Source: Mycobacterium kyogaense
Lineage (GTDB): Bacteria; Actinomycetota; Actinomycetes; Mycobacteriales; Mycobacteriaceae
Reading direction: 5' to 3'
DNA: 64,000 bases
Assembly (NCBI RefSeq): GCF_003254575.1
Contig: NZ_QJUA01000004.1
Coordinates: 155,044 to 219,043, forward strand
Each line of letters starts with the position of its first letter. Position 1 is the stretch's first letter. The notes under the pieces were generated by a model. The model was not told the origin of the DNA. It worked only from the letters and a program-made list of their open reading frames with translations, and searched no databases. The position numbers were made by a program, and so were the translations under genes. Positions 16,956 to 28,696 of this stretch are shown here, one piece after another.

Positions 16956-18013
16956 ACCCGGTGGGTGCCGTCCCGGACCGTCCCGACCAGGTCCTCGACG
17001 AGGTCCTCCAGAGCCACCATCGCGGTGATCGTGCCGTCGCCGGCGGTGACCAGCGCGAGGTGGCTGTTGGTGCGGCGCAGCCGGGTGAGCGCGTCGGGCA
17101 GCGGCATCGAGGCCGGCACGCGGGGCAGCGGTCGCACCATCGACGATTCCAGTACCACCGAATCGTCCTTCGGACCGTCGAGCAGCGGGAGCACGTCTTT
17201 GATGTGCAGGTAGCCGGCGTACGCGCCGGAGGGGTCGGCGACGGGGAAGCGGGAGTACCCGGTCTCCTTGAGCGCCTGTTCCAGCGCGCCGATCGTCGGC
17301 CCCGCCCCGGAGCGCGCGGCGGGAACCGCGCGGATCTGGTGCAGCGGCAGCGCGACGTCGTCGACGACCCGGTTCCGGATCTGCAGGGCACGGGTCAGCC
17401 GGGTGTGCTCCTCGGGGTCGAGCAGGCCCTCCGACAGTGATTCGGCGATCATCTCCGACAGCTCGACCGTCGACACCGTGACGTCGAGTTCGTCCTTGGG
17501 TTCGACGCCGAACGTCCGCAGGGTGGTGTTGGCGCACCAGTTGTAGAACGCGATGAACGGCCGCGCGGCGCGGATCCACACGAGGTAGATCGGGATCAGC
17601 AGCATCGCCGTGGACTCGGGGCCGGCGATCGCGATGTTCTTGGGCACCATCTCCCCGAGCAGCACGTGCAGCGTCACCACGATCGACAGGGCGACCAGGA
17701 ACGAGACGGTGTGCAGCAGCGCGGTGGGGATACCCAACAGCTCGAACGGCTTCTCCAGCAGATGCGCCACGGCGGGTTCGGCGACGCGACCCAGCAGGAT
17801 CGAACACACCGTGATGCCGAGCTGGGCGCCGGCGAGCATCAGCGACAGGTTCTCCCCGGCCCTGATCACGGTGACCGCACTGTTCTTGCCCTGCTCGGCG
17901 AGCGCCTCGAGCCGGTCGCGGCGAGCGGAGATCAGCGCGAACTCCGAGGCCACGAAGAAGGCGTTGGCGGCGAGCAGCACGAAGGTGAGCAGCACACCGA
18001 AGACGTCACCCAT
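16952..18013 (-). CDS. CNNM/CorC-like membrane protein with CBS domains (short paralogue)
   Basis: The 353-residue protein has an N-terminal CNNM (DUF21) domain with about four membrane segments (roughly 1-150, including [15 protein letters not shown] and [13 protein letters not shown]), followed by a CBS-domain pair (about 200-345). It lacks the C-terminal CorC/HlyC domain of its neighbour. Homologues, including Rv1841c by position, are called haemolysin-like but members of the family take part in magnesium or metal homeostasis. It overlaps the upstream paralogue by 8 bp, so the two are co-translated and may form a hetero-oligomer. The ATG behind GAGGAAT was chosen over one 12 codons upstream. 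Confidence 0.88.
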   Translation of the reverse strand: MGDVFGVLLTFVLLAANAFFVASEFALISARRDRLEALAEQGKNSAVTVIRAGENLSLMLAGAQLGITVCSILLGRVAEPAVAHLLEKPFELLGIPTALLHTVSFLVALSIVVTLHVLLGEMVPKNIAIAGPESTAMLLIPIYLVWIRAARPFIAFYNWCANTTLRTFGVEPKDELDVTVSTVELSEMIAESLSEGLLDPEEHTRLTRALQIRNRVVDDVALPLHQIRAVPAARSGAGPTIGALEQALKETGYSRFPVADPSGAYAGYLHIKDVLPLLDGPKDDSVVLESSMVRPLPRVPASMPLPDALTRLRRTNSHLALVTAGDGTITAMVALEDLVEDLVGTVRDGTHRV

Positions 18014-19382
18014 CGGATTCCTCGCCGCTCTCCGCCTCGTCGTCGGCACGGCCGAGCTTGGTCAGCTCCAGCTGGTCGATGCGTCGGCCGTCCATCTTCA
18101 CGACGGTGGCCAGCCACCGGATCGGGTCGTCGATCGGCCCGTCGGGGTCGAACGCGATCAGTTCCACCGATTCCCCTTCGCCGGGGATGTGGCCGAGCTG
18201 TTCGAGGACCAGACCGCCGATGGTTTCGTAATCGCCCTCGGGAGCCCGGAATTCAGTGTTCTCGGCGACCTCGTCGATGCGCAGCAACCCCGAGACCTGC
18301 CAGCCTTCGCCGGCGTGGACCACGTCGGGCGGCTCGTCGTCGTGCTCGTCGCGGACGTCGCCGACGATCTCCTCGATCAGATCCTCGACGGTCACCATGC
18401 CCGCGGTGCCGCCGTACTCGTCGACGACGAGGGCGGTGGCCAGTCCGTTGGCCCGGACCTCCGACATCACCGCATCACCGTCGAGGGTGGACGGCACCCG
18501 CGCGACCGACTGCACGATGTCCGAGAGCTTCGTGGTCGACCGCTGGTCGCGGGGCACCGCGAACACCTGTTTGACGTGCACGACGCCGATGGTCTCGTCG
18601 AGGTCGCCGCGGATCACCGGGAAGCGGGAGTGTCCGGTACGGACTGCGGCCTGGCTCAGGTCCACGACGGTGTCGTCGGCGTCGAGGGTGTCGATCTTCG
18701 ACCGCGGTGTCATCAGTTCCTCGGCGGTGCGATCGCCGAACTGCAGAGACCGGTCGACCAGCACGGCGGTGACCGGATCGAGCGAGCCGCTCTGGGCTGA
18801 CGTGCGCACCAGGGACACCAGTTCCTGCGGAGACCGCGCCGAGCGCAACTCCTCGGCCGGCTCGATCCCCACCCGGCGCAGGATCCAGTTCGCGGTCCCG
18901 TTGGTCAGCCGGATCAGCGGGGTGAACAGGAACGAGAACATCAGCTGGGGACCCGAGGCGAACCGGGCCGTCGGTGCGGGACGGGCGACGGCGAGGTTCT
19001 TGGGCACCAGTTCGCCGAACACCATGGACACCGACGTGGCGATCAGGATCGCCAGGATCAACGCCAGGGTGGTGGCGGCGCTCTTCGGCAGCCCCACCGC
19101 GGCCAATCCGGGTTCGATGAGCCGGGCGACCACGGGTTCGGCAAGGAAGCCGGTGGCCAGGGTGGTGATCGAGATACCGACCTGTGCACCGGACAGCTGG
19201 GTCGACAGGGTGCGGTGGGCGCGCTGCACCATCTGGTCGCGACGGTTACCGGAGCGGGCGTTGGCTTCGACGGTGCTGCGTTCCAGTGCGGTCAGCGAGA
19301 ATTCCGCCGCGACGAACACCGCGGTGCCCGCGGTGAGCACCACGATCGCCAGCAGGGAGAGCAGTGAGGTGGCGACGGTCAT
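18006..19382 (-). CDS. CNNM/CorC-like membrane protein with CBS pair and CorC/HlyC domain (long paralogue)
   Basis: The 458-residue protein contains an N-terminal CNNM transmembrane domain (about 1-190, with [12 protein letters not shown] and [13 protein letters not shown]), a CBS pair (about 205-340, including [25 protein letters not shown]) and a C-terminal CorC/HlyC domain (about 355-440). The family is implicated in divalent cation transport or resistance, with CBS domains binding adenine nucleotides. It is the first gene of a minus-strand run and the probable Rv1842c orthologue. Its promoter should lie in the 299-bp gap shared with the divergent iron transporter. Confidence 0.9.
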   Translation of the reverse strand: MTVATSLLSLLAIVVLTAGTAVFVAAEFSLTALERSTVEANARSGNRRDQMVQRAHRTLSTQLSGAQVGISITTLATGFLAEPVVARLIEPGLAAVGLPKSAATTLALILAILIATSVSMVFGELVPKNLAVARPAPTARFASGPQLMFSFLFTPLIRLTNGTANWILRRVGIEPAEELRSARSPQELVSLVRTSAQSGSLDPVTAVLVDRSLQFGDRTAEELMTPRSKIDTLDADDTVVDLSQAAVRTGHSRFPVIRGDLDETIGVVHVKQVFAVPRDQRSTTKLSDIVQSVARVPSTLDGDAVMSEVRANGLATALVVDEYGGTAGMVTVEDLIEEIVGDVRDEHDDEPPDVVHAGEGWQVSGLLRIDEVAENTEFRAPEGDYETIGGLVLEQLGHIPGEGESVELIAFDPDGPIDDPIRWLATVVKMDGRRIDQLELTKLGRADDEAESGEESDG

Positions 19383-19617
19383 CGGCGGCCGCCCGGGGCG
19401 GCGGAACTCGGGGAGCCGGGCTCGGGGCCCGGCTGTCTAGGGGAGGGCTCGACGTCTGCCGGCTCCCCTTCGGGCCGCTCGGCGAGTATGGCCGGCTCGG
19501 ATGGGCGTCCATCCAGTGCCTGCGGCACCTGATCCCTTTCGGCGCAGTGACGATGTGCCCGTCCATGCTAACCGACAGCTCATCGCCGCAGCCGCGCCCG
19601 CCGACCGGCACTGTCGG

Positions 19618-19636
19618 TCTGGTTAGGCTCGCCTTA
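19618..19636 (+). promoter_or_regulatory. IdeR-like iron box before the ferric ABC importer
   Basis: TCTGGTTAGGCTCGCCTTA matches the IdeR consensus TTAGGTTAGGCTAACCTAA at about 15 of 19 positions, counting A/T as equivalent where the consensus is degenerate. It lies 46 bp before the start codon and just upstream of a possible -10 hexamer TAGGTT (about 19645). Iron-bound IdeR would repress the transporter when iron is plentiful. Confidence 0.65.
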
Positions 19637-19681
19637 GCGGGTGGTAGGTTCACAGCCAACGATCAGGAAAGGCGGACCCGC

Positions 19682-20728
19682 ATGTCGCTCGCTCAGTCGG
19701 TCAGCAAGCCCTCCCGGTGGGTGGGTGCGATCGCCACCGTCGCCGCGCTGGTGTCGTTGACGGCCTGCGGGTCGTCGACCACCTCGTCCGACGACGCGGA
19801 GAAGGTGGTCGTCTACTCGGGCCGCAGCGAGGAATTGGTGGCGCCGCTGCTCGACCAGTTCACCGCCGATACCGGAATCGAGGTGGAGGCGCGCTACGCC
19901 GGGTCGGGCGAGATGGCTGCGCAGCTGATCACCGAGGGTGACAAGTCCCCGGCCGACGTGTTCCTCTCCCAGGACGCCGGCGCGCTGGGCGCGGTGTCGA
20001 AGGCCGGGCTGTTGGCCCCCGTCGACGCCGCGACGCTCGAGGCGGTCCCCGCGCAGTACGCCGCCGCCGACGGCACCTGGGTCGGCGTGTCGGGTCGCGC
20101 GCGGGTCGTGGTGTTCAACCCGACGCTGGTACCCACGCCGCCCGACACCATCGACGGACTGCTCGCTCCGGAATGGAAGGGCAAGATCGGGTTCGCGCCG
20201 AGCAATGCGTCCTGGCAGGCGTTCGTGACCGGGCTTCGGGTGGTGCGCGGCGAGGAGGGCGCCGAGCAGTGGCTGCGCGCGTTCAAGGCCCAGGATCCCA
20301 AGCCGTACGAGAACAACGTCGCCGTGCGCGACGCGGTGGACGCCGGCCAGGTGCCCCTCGGCCTGGTCAATCACTACTACCTCTACGAGCTCATCGACGC
20401 CAAGGGCGCCGATGCGGTGACGGCGCAGAACAAGTTCATGGCCGCCGGCGACCCCGGCGGACTGGTCAACGTGGCGGGCGTCGGGATCCTGAAGGCCGCC
20501 CCGAATCCTCAAGGGGCGCAACGGTTTGCGTCGTACCTCGTCGGTGAGCCGGCGCAGAAGTACTTCGCCCAGGAGACCGAGGAGTATCCGCTGGCCGCCG
20601 GGGTGGCACCGTCGGCGCAGATGCCGCCGCTGAGCCAGCTGCAGCCGCCCGCGGTCGACCTGTCGCAGCTCGACGACATCGAGACCACGCAGGAGCTCCT
20701 GGTCAAGACCGGCCTGCTCACCAATTGA
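19682..20728 (+). CDS. Ferric iron ABC transporter, substrate-binding lipoprotein
   Basis: The 348-residue protein has a lipoprotein signal peptide with lipobox LTAC (Cys29) and a type II periplasmic-binding fold typical of Fe(III)-binding proteins (FbpA/SfuA/AfuA). Recognisable blocks are VVVYSGRSEELVAPLLDQF at the N-terminus, PADVFLSQDAGALGAV, and LVNHYYLYELI, where Tyr residues would bind iron. It captures ferric ion outside the membrane and delivers it to the coupled permease. The ATG is preceded by AGGAAAGG. The IdeR-like box just upstream supports iron control. The next gene starts inside this stop codon (TTGA). Confidence 0.92.
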   Translation: MSLAQSVSKPSRWVGAIATVAALVSLTACGSSTTSSDDAEKVVVYSGRSEELVAPLLDQFTADTGIEVEARYAGSGEMAAQLITEGDKSPADVFLSQDAGALGAVSKAGLLAPVDAATLEAVPAQYAAADGTWVGVSGRARVVVFNPTLVPTPPDTIDGLLAPEWKGKIGFAPSNASWQAFVTGLRVVRGEEGAEQWLRAFKAQDPKPYENNVAVRDAVDAGQVPLGLVNHYYLYELIDAKGADAVTAQNKFMAAGDPGGLVNVAGVGILKAAPNPQGAQRFASYLVGEPAQKYFAQETEEYPLAAGVAPSAQMPPLSQLQPPAVDLSQLDDIETTQELLVKTGLLTN

Positions 20729-22249
20729 CGGCAGGCTCGGTCCGGGCGGCCCGACCGCCGGCGCTGCTGCTCGCCGCGGCCGCTCTGGTGGCCGCGGCGA
20801 CGCTGATCCCGCTGGTCTACCTGGGGGATCGTGCGCTGTCGCGGGGTTGGGCAGCGGTCGTGGACGAGGTCGCGCAGCCGCGCACGGCCGCACTGATCGG
20901 CCGGTCCCTGCTGCTGGTCGGCACCGTGACGGCGGCGTGCGTCCTGCTGGGCGTGACCCTGGCGGTCCTGCTCACCCGCACCGATCTGGCGGGCCGGCGG
21001 ATCTGGAGTGTCGCGCTGACGCTGCCGCTGGCGATGCCGAGTTATCTGCTGGCCTACCTGTGGGTTTCGGCGGTGCCGTCGATCGCCGGATTCTGGGGTG
21101 CGGTGCTGGTCCTGACCTTGGTGAGTTACCCCTTGGTGCTGCTGACGACGACGGCAGCGCTGGCCCGGGTCGATCCGGCGCAGGAGGAGGTGGCGCGGTC
21201 GCTGGGCCGGGGAGGCTGGGCGGTGCTCTTCGGCGTGACGCTGCGCCAGGCGCGGGCGTCGATCGCCGCGGGTGCGCTGCTGGTGGCGCTGTACGTGCTC
21301 AGCGACTTCGGGGCGGTGGCCGCGATGCGCTACGAGGCGTTCACCTGGGTGATCTACGGCGCCTACCGCTCGGGGTTCAATCCGGCGCGCGCGGCGGTGC
21401 TGTCGCTGGTTCTGCTGGTGTTCGCGGTGGCCCTGGTGGTCGCCGAGCATGCAGTTCGGGGACGGGCAGCGGCGTCGCGCATCGGCTCGGGTGCCCCGCG
21501 GCCCGCGCCGGTCAGCCGGCTCGGCGGGTGGCAGGGCCCGGCGCTCGTCGTGCCGGTCGCGGTGCTGGCCGCTGCGGTCGCAGTGCCCGGCGCGGAACTG
21601 GCGGACTGGTTGATGACCGCCGGAACGCGGTGGGACGGCGGGCTGTGGAGCGCGGCGCTGGGGGCCACGCTGTGGCTTTCGGCGGCCGCCGCGGTGGTGT
21701 CGACGGTCGCGGCGTTGCCGCTCGGGGTGCTTGCCGCGCGGCATCGCGATCGCGCCACCCGGGCGTTGGAGGGGGCGAGCTATGTCGCGCACGGCCTGCC
21801 GGCGATCGTGATCGCGATCTCGATGGTGTCGCTCGGGGTGCTGCTGCTGCGCCCCATCTACCAGCGCGAACCGCTGCTGATCCTGGCGTACGCGGTGTTG
21901 TTCGTGCCCCTGGCCGTCGGTTCGGTGCGCGCGGCGGTCGAATCGTCGCCGATCCGTCTGGAGGAGGTGGCGCGGTCGCTGGGCCGCCCCCCGGTGCGCG
22001 CGTTCACCGCGGTGACGGCGCGGGTGGCTCTGCCCGGCATCGCGGCGGGCGCGGCGATGGTTCTCTTGACGTGCATGAAGGAATTGCCGGTGACGTTGCT
22101 GCTGCATCCGACCGGAACGGACACGCTGGCCACGCGGTTGTGGGGCTACAGCTCGGTCAGCGACTATGCCGCCGCCGCGCCGTACGCCGCCGCCCTGCTG
22201 GCCTTCGCCGCGGTGCCGACCGCGCTGCTGGGCGCGTGGAGCGTGCGCG

Positions 22250-22257
<8 letters not shown>
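20725..22257 (+). CDS. Ferric iron ABC transporter, permease (fused two-domain type)
   Basis: The 510-residue integral membrane protein has about twelve hydrophobic segments arranged as two homologous halves. Each half carries an ABC-permease EAA-type loop: EEVARSLGRGGWAVLFGVTL (about 153-172) and EEVARSLGRPPVRAFTAV (about 413-430). This layout is that of SfuB/FbpB and ThiP permeases. It forms the inner-membrane channel for the iron received from the upstream lipoprotein. Translation begins at a TTG overlapping the preceding stop, and the ATPase start lies within its last codons, so the three genes form one tightly coupled operon. Confidence 0.92.
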
Positions 22258-24721
<2,464 letters not shown>

Positions 24722-24725
24722 TCAC

Positions 24726-24791
24726 CCGGCGAGCAGACACGAACTCGAGCTGTCGAGGCCCGAAACACTCGAGTTCGCGTCTGCTCGCGGG
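24726..24791. repeat. Dispersed palindromic intergenic element, copy 1
   Basis: Two 24-nt arms (24726-24749 and 24768-24791) pair at about 22 of 24 positions around an 18-nt loop. The core is GCGAGCAGACACGAACTC on the left and GAGTTCGCGTCTGCTCGC on the right. The same core occurs in two other intergenic gaps of this window, in the same orientation. Here it fills the gap between gnd and guaB1. Confidence 0.8.
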
Positions 24792-24797
24792 AGGAAA

Positions 24798-26258
24798 TCA
24801 GGCCTCGATCTGGCTGCGGTCCCCGCTCCACAGGGTGTGGAAGCGCTTGGCGGGGTCGGCGTCGATGCGGCCGTAGGTGTGCGCACCGAAGAAATCGCGC
24901 AGCCCCTGGGTCAGGGCAGCGGGCAGCCGCTCGGTGCGCAGAGCGTCGTAGTACGACAGCGCCGAGGCGAAGCCGGGGATCGGGATGCCCAGCTCGGTGG
25001 CCTTCACCACGACGCGGCGCCAGCTGTCGATGCCGGACTCGATCGCGTCGCGGAAGTACGGCGCGGCGATCAGCGTCGCCAGCTCCGGATCCTCGTCGAA
25101 GGCCTCGGTGATCCGGTTGAGGAATTTCGCCCGGATGATGCAGCCGCCGCGCCAGATCCTCGCCATGTCGCCGGGCTTGATGCCCCAGTCGTATTCGGCG
25201 CTGCCCGCCTGGATCTGGTTGAACCCCTGGGCGTAGGCGATGATCTTCGACGCGTACAGGGCCTTGCTGACGTCGTCGACGAATTGCGCTGCGTCAGACG
25301 GCTTCTCACCCAACTCACCGGACGCCAGGCCGGTGGTGGCCTTCCGCTGGGCCACCGACCCGGACAGCGCGCGGGCGAACACGGCCTCGGCGATGCCCGT
25401 CACCGGAACGCCGAGATCGAGCGCCGACTTGACCGTCCACCGCCCGGTGCCCTTCTGCTCGGCCTCGTCGAGGATGACGTCGACCAGAGGCTTGCCGGTC
25501 GCGGCGTCGGTCTGGCGCAGCACCGTCGCGGTGATCTCGATCAGGAAGCTGTCCAGGTCGCCGTTGTTCCACTCGGCGAACACGTCGGCGATTTCGGGTG
25601 CGGACATCCCCAGCCCGTCACGCAGCAGCTGGTAGGCCTCGCCGATGAGCTGCATGTCGGAGTACTCGATGCCGTTGTGCACCATCTTGACGAAGTGGCC
25701 TGCGCCGTCGGGGCCGATGTGGGTGCAGCACGGCACACCGTCGACGTGGGCGGAGATCTCCTCGAGCAGCGGGCCGAGGCTCTTGTAGGACTCCGCGGGC
25801 CCGCCCGGCATGATCGACGGGCCGTTGAGCGCGCCCTCCTCGCCACCGCTGATGCCGGCACCGACGAAGTGCAGCCCACGCTCGCGGATCGCCTTCTCCC
25901 GACGGATGGTGTCGGTGTAGAGCGCATTGCCGCCGTCGATGATGATGTCGCCTTCTTCCATGGCGTCGGCGAGCTCGTTGATGACGGCGTCGGTGGGGTC
26001 ACCGGCCTTGACCATGATGATCACGCGGCGCGGCTTCTCCAGCGCATCGAGGAACTCCTCGATGGTCTCGCTGCGCACGAACTTGCCTTCGGAGCCGTGC
26101 TCGGCGAGCAGTGCGTCGGTCTTGGCGGTCGTGCGGTTGTGCAGCGCCACGGTGTAGCCGTGATGGGCGAAATTGCGCGCCAGATTGGACCCCATCACCG
26201 CGAGGCCCGTCACTCCGATCTGCGCGGTACCGGTCGTCGAGTTGGCGGAGTCGGTCAT
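24798..26258 (-). CDS. gnd: 6-phosphogluconate dehydrogenase (decarboxylating)
   Basis: This 486-residue enzyme has the N-terminal NADP motif IGVTGLAVMGSNLARN and the substrate-binding block KMVHNGIEYSDMQLI. The C-terminal helical domain includes GTGRWTVKSALDLGVP and ends in the tail contributed to the partner subunit. It oxidises 6-phosphogluconate to ribulose 5-phosphate with NADPH formation in the pentose phosphate pathway. The ATG at MTDSANSTTG was preferred over one 14 codons upstream (MLDLKQPHNERRPP), since the cofactor motif then begins at the usual distance. It corresponds to M. tuberculosis gnd1 (Rv1844c). Confidence 0.95.
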   Translation of the reverse strand: MTDSANSTTGTAQIGVTGLAVMGSNLARNFAHHGYTVALHNRTTAKTDALLAEHGSEGKFVRSETIEEFLDALEKPRRVIIMVKAGDPTDAVINELADAMEEGDIIIDGGNALYTDTIRREKAIRERGLHFVGAGISGGEEGALNGPSIMPGGPAESYKSLGPLLEEISAHVDGVPCCTHIGPDGAGHFVKMVHNGIEYSDMQLIGEAYQLLRDGLGMSAPEIADVFAEWNNGDLDSFLIEITATVLRQTDAATGKPLVDVILDEAEQKGTGRWTVKSALDLGVPVTGIAEAVFARALSGSVAQRKATTGLASGELGEKPSDAAQFVDDVSKALYASKIIAYAQGFNQIQAGSAEYDWGIKPGDMARIWRGGCIIRAKFLNRITEAFDEDPELATLIAAPYFRDAIESGIDSWRRVVVKATELGIPIPGFASALSYYDALRTERLPAALTQGLRDFFGAHTYGRIDADPAKRFHTLWSGDRSQIEA

Positions 26259-26303
26259 GGGCGGGCGCCTTTCGTTGTGCGGTTGTTTGAGGTCAAGCAA
26301 GCA

Positions 26304-27239
26304 TCAAGCGGTGAACAGCCGGTGCAGCTCGGTGAGCCACGGCACGGCCAGCGCGATCGTCGGGACGACGAGCACGGCCGCGGCACCGACGTAGGCGGCC
26401 GCGGCGAGGGCGCGGCTGTTCGGCGCCCCGCCGAGGCGACGTACCCGTACCACCGTCGTCGGCCCGCCGGCGGCGAGCGCCCCGCGCGGGGTGTGTCCGG
26501 CAGCGCAGGCGACCAGCGCCCGCGCGAGCGGTGTGGGTCCGGTGTGGCGCACCGCCGCGTCGTCGGCGAGCGCCTCGATCAGCAGCCGCACCGCGTTGAG
26601 GGCGTGGCCGCTGCGCACGACGCGCGGGAACGCTGCGTGCACCGCGGTGAACATCTCGAGCACCAGATCATGCCGCGCCCGCAGGTGGGCCCGTTCGTGC
26701 GACAGGATGGCCGAGATCTCGTTGTCCGACAGCGTGTTCAGCGCACCCTCGCTGACGACGACGCGGCTGCGCACGCCGGGCAGGCAGTAGGCCAGCGGTT
26801 GGGCGACGTCGAGGATGCGGACGCCGTGCGCGGCCATCGGCCGGGTGGGATGGGCGCCGACGAGGTCGACGATCATCCGGTGGTGGGCACGCCGGCGCCG
26901 CGTGGCGATCGCCACCTGAAGGACGGATGCGATCAGCCGCGCCCCGACGATCAGTGTGAGTACGAAGACCACGATGTAGGCGGTCCACAGCGGCCAGCCG
27001 AGATCGTCGAGCGCGGTCACGATCGTCGCTGTGGGCCGACCGTCCGGACCGGGCTCGAAGAGCCTGCTCGCGATGGCGATACCGGCGGAGAAGAACGACA
27101 GCACCGCGGCCATCGCGATGGACTGCCACAGCACGATCGCCGCCCTGGGGGCACGCAACGGCCATGATGCGCGGGCCAGCAATGCAGGCACCGGCCCCGA
27201 CAGCATCAGGGCGACGATGGTGAAGGCCAGCGCGGACAC
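26304..27239 (-). CDS. BlaR1/MecR1-like M56 membrane metallopeptidase
   Basis: The 311-residue protein has membrane segments near 1-20, 38-58, 84-110 and about 270-295, and a zinc-protease motif HERAH (181-185) in a cytosolic loop, as in the M56 family. It lacks a C-terminal penicillin-sensing domain, so it would respond to a signal other than direct beta-lactam binding, or through another protein. In this family the protease inactivates the paired BlaI repressor. It lies 14 bp downstream of blaI, matching Rv1845c after Rv1846c in M. tuberculosis. Confidence 0.9.
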   Translation of the reverse strand: MSALAFTIVALMLSGPVPALLARASWPLRAPRAAIVLWQSIAMAAVLSFFSAGIAIASRLFEPGPDGRPTATIVTALDDLGWPLWTAYIVVFVLTLIVGARLIASVLQVAIATRRRRAHHRMIVDLVGAHPTRPMAAHGVRILDVAQPLAYCLPGVRSRVVVSEGALNTLSDNEISAILSHERAHLRARHDLVLEMFTAVHAAFPRVVRSGHALNAVRLLIEALADDAAVRHTGPTPLARALVACAAGHTPRGALAAGGPTTVVRVRRLGGAPNSRALAAAAYVGAAAVLVVPTIALAVPWLTELHRLFTA

Positions 27240-27253
27240 GCTGTCAGTGTCTC

Positions 27254-27670
27254 TCAGCTGATGCCGTGATCGCCACTGGGTGTGTCGTAGCGGTGTTTGT
27301 CTTCGAGTTCGGCCAGGGCCCGACGCAGTGCGGCGGCCTCGTCGGCGCCGACACGTTCGACGAAATGGACCAGTGCCGCTTCTCGGCTGCCGGAGTCCGC
27401 GGCCTGGTCGAGGGCGTCGACCATCAGACCTGCGACCAGCTCGTCGCGCCCGTGGGTGGGGGCGTAGCGGTGGGCGCGGTCGTCGCGATGCTGGACGACG
27501 AGGTTCTTCTTGGCCAGCCGTTGCAGCACGGTCATGATCGTCGTGTACGCGAGGTCGCGTTCAGCCGACAGTGTCTCGTGGACCTGCCGCACCGTCTGCG
27601 GCTCACCGGCGGACCACAGGTGGTCCATCACGGAGCGCTCGAGCTCTCCGAGCCGTGTCAACTTGGGCAT
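27254..27670 (-). CDS. blaI: BlaI-family winged-helix repressor
   Basis: The 138-residue protein matches the BlaI/MecI/CopY fold: an N-terminal winged helix (LGELERSVMDHLW, VRQVHETL, LAYTTIMTVLQRLAKKNLV) and a C-terminal dimerisation helix region. In M. tuberculosis BlaI (Rv1846c) represses the beta-lactamase gene, itself and ATP-synthase genes. The ATG behind AGGAGAGAGG was chosen. An inverted repeat of BlaI type about 45 bp upstream suggests autoregulation. The M56 peptidase gene follows directly, giving a sensor-repressor pair. Confidence 0.93.
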   Translation of the reverse strand: MPKLTRLGELERSVMDHLWSAGEPQTVRQVHETLSAERDLAYTTIMTVLQRLAKKNLVVQHRDDRAHRYAPTHGRDELVAGLMVDALDQAADSGSREAALVHFVERVGADEAAALRRALAELEDKHRYDTPSGDHGIS

Positions 27671-27703
27671 GGTCCTCTCTCCTACCGGCGGTGGTTGCGA
27701 GCC

Positions 27704-27731
27704 TACTACGGGATTACTACCGCGCGTCGTA
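27704..27731. promoter_or_regulatory. Candidate BlaI operator
   Basis: TACTAC at 27704-27709 and again at 27715-27720 is followed after CGCGC by GTCGTA (27726-27731), forming TACTAC-N5-GTCGTA. Half-sites of the TACKAC/GTMGTA type are those described for BlaI. The site lies 34-61 bp upstream of the blaI start codon. Confidence 0.5.
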
Positions 27732-27845
27732 TCAGTTGCGGCAACCCTGTCCAGGCCAACACCGCGACGGCGAGCACCGGTTCCGGGCGGAGTGGTGAGT
27801 CCGATCACAGTGGCGACCTCCTGCGGAGTGGGTGCTGCTCGTGGT

Positions 27846-27864
27846 TATAGTAAGGCTAACCTAA
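27846..27864 (+). promoter_or_regulatory. IdeR box overlapping the promoter of the FhuF-like gene
   Basis: TATAGTAAGGCTAACCTAA agrees with the IdeR consensus at about 17 of 19 positions. Its first six bases also form a good -10 hexamer (TATAGT), so bound IdeR would block RNA polymerase. The box lies 17 bp before the start codon. Confidence 0.8.
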
Positions 27865-27880
27865 CTCACTGGAGGTGGCC

Positions 27881-28672
27881 GTGCCGGTTCTCATCGACGA
27901 TCCGCTGATCGCGAGCATGACGATCAGGACTCCGATGCCGATCCACGCATCGAGCAGCCGGCTGCGAGCGCTCGATCCGGACTGCCCCCGGGTGCACGGC
28001 GTCGCCGTGATGGGCGACCTGTCGCGGCGCCGGTGGTGGCCGCTGACCGAGCTCATGACGACCGATCGACTGTCGCGGATGTTCGCGGCCGGACTGGCCG
28101 AGATCGGCAACCCGGCCACGGTCACCCAGCAGTTGGCGGCGACGTTCGCCCACGTCGTCGTCGGTCGCGTGATCCCCCTGCTGGTCCTGGAGGGGCGCGC
28201 CTGGGACACCGGGCCGGAGAATCTGTGGGTACACGTGGACTCCGAAGGGGCGATCGATTGGGTGGGCGTGGTCGATCCGGCGCTGCGGGCCCTACCCGAC
28301 GATCCGGCCTTCGCAGGAATGCCCGACGATCCGGCCTTCGCCGGACTGCGCACCCGCCGCCGCGAGGGCATTCTCGCGCTGCCCAGCGAGGCGGCGTTGA
28401 CGACCTGGGTCGCGCACCGCAGCCATCGCGCGCTGGGGCCGCTGTTCACCCGGCTCAGCGCAGAAGGGGACGGGGCGACCCCGGTATCGGCGATGTGGCA
28501 CGCCGTGGGCGCCTCCGCAGTCAGCGCCGCAACTCAGATCCCGTTGCTGGCGGGCAGCAGTGAGGCCGTGAGCATGCGCCGCACCCAGGCCGTGCTCGAC
28601 GCATTGGTGAGCTTCGGCCTGCCGGTCCGCGGCGGCCATCGGCCGGCTGCGACGAAGCTCTTGCTTAATTAG
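27881..28672 (+). CDS. FhuF-like iron-responsive protein without the usual cysteine cluster
   Basis: The 263-residue protein resembles actinobacterial siderophore-iron reductase (FhuF-type) proteins in its middle region, for example LAATFAHVVVGRVIPLLVLEG and ENLWVHV. FhuF proteins release iron from ferric siderophores through a C-terminal Cys-rich 2Fe-2S site. Here the C-terminus (RPAATKLLLN) has no such cysteines, so catalysis by that route is unlikely. A GTG start with GGAGG five bases upstream was chosen. The IdeR box in the promoter argues strongly for an iron role. Residues 139-156 contain a duplicated nonapeptide PDDPAFAGx. The family assignment is tentative. Confidence 0.6.
   Translation: MPVLIDDPLIASMTIRTPMPIHASSSRLRALDPDCPRVHGVAVMGDLSRRRWWPLTELMTTDRLSRMFAAGLAEIGNPATVTQQLAATFAHVVVGRVIPLLVLEGRAWDTGPENLWVHVDSEGAIDWVGVVDPALRALPDDPAFAGMPDDPAFAGLRTRRREGILALPSEAALTTWVAHRSHRALGPLFTRLSAEGDGATPVSAMWHAVGASAVSAATQIPLLAGSSEAVSMRRTQAVLDALVSFGLPVRGGHRPAATKLLLN
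28295..28348 (+). repeat. 27-bp in-frame tandem duplication in the FhuF-like gene
   Basis: Two 27-bp units (28295-28321 and 28322-28348) that differ at only three positions encode PDDPAFAGM and PDDPAFAGL. It looks like a recent in-frame slippage duplication. Confidence 0.85.
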
Positions 28673-28687
28673 GGCAGCCTTGCCTAT
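28669..28687 (+). promoter_or_regulatory. IdeR-like box and promoter of the candidate MrsI small RNA
   Basis: TTAGGGCAGCCTTGCCTAT matches the IdeR consensus at about 15 of 19 positions and overlaps a -10 hexamer TATATT (28685-28690). It begins at the stop codon of the FhuF-like gene. A transcript would start near 28697. Confidence 0.65.
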
Positions 28688-28696
28688 ATTGGTCGG

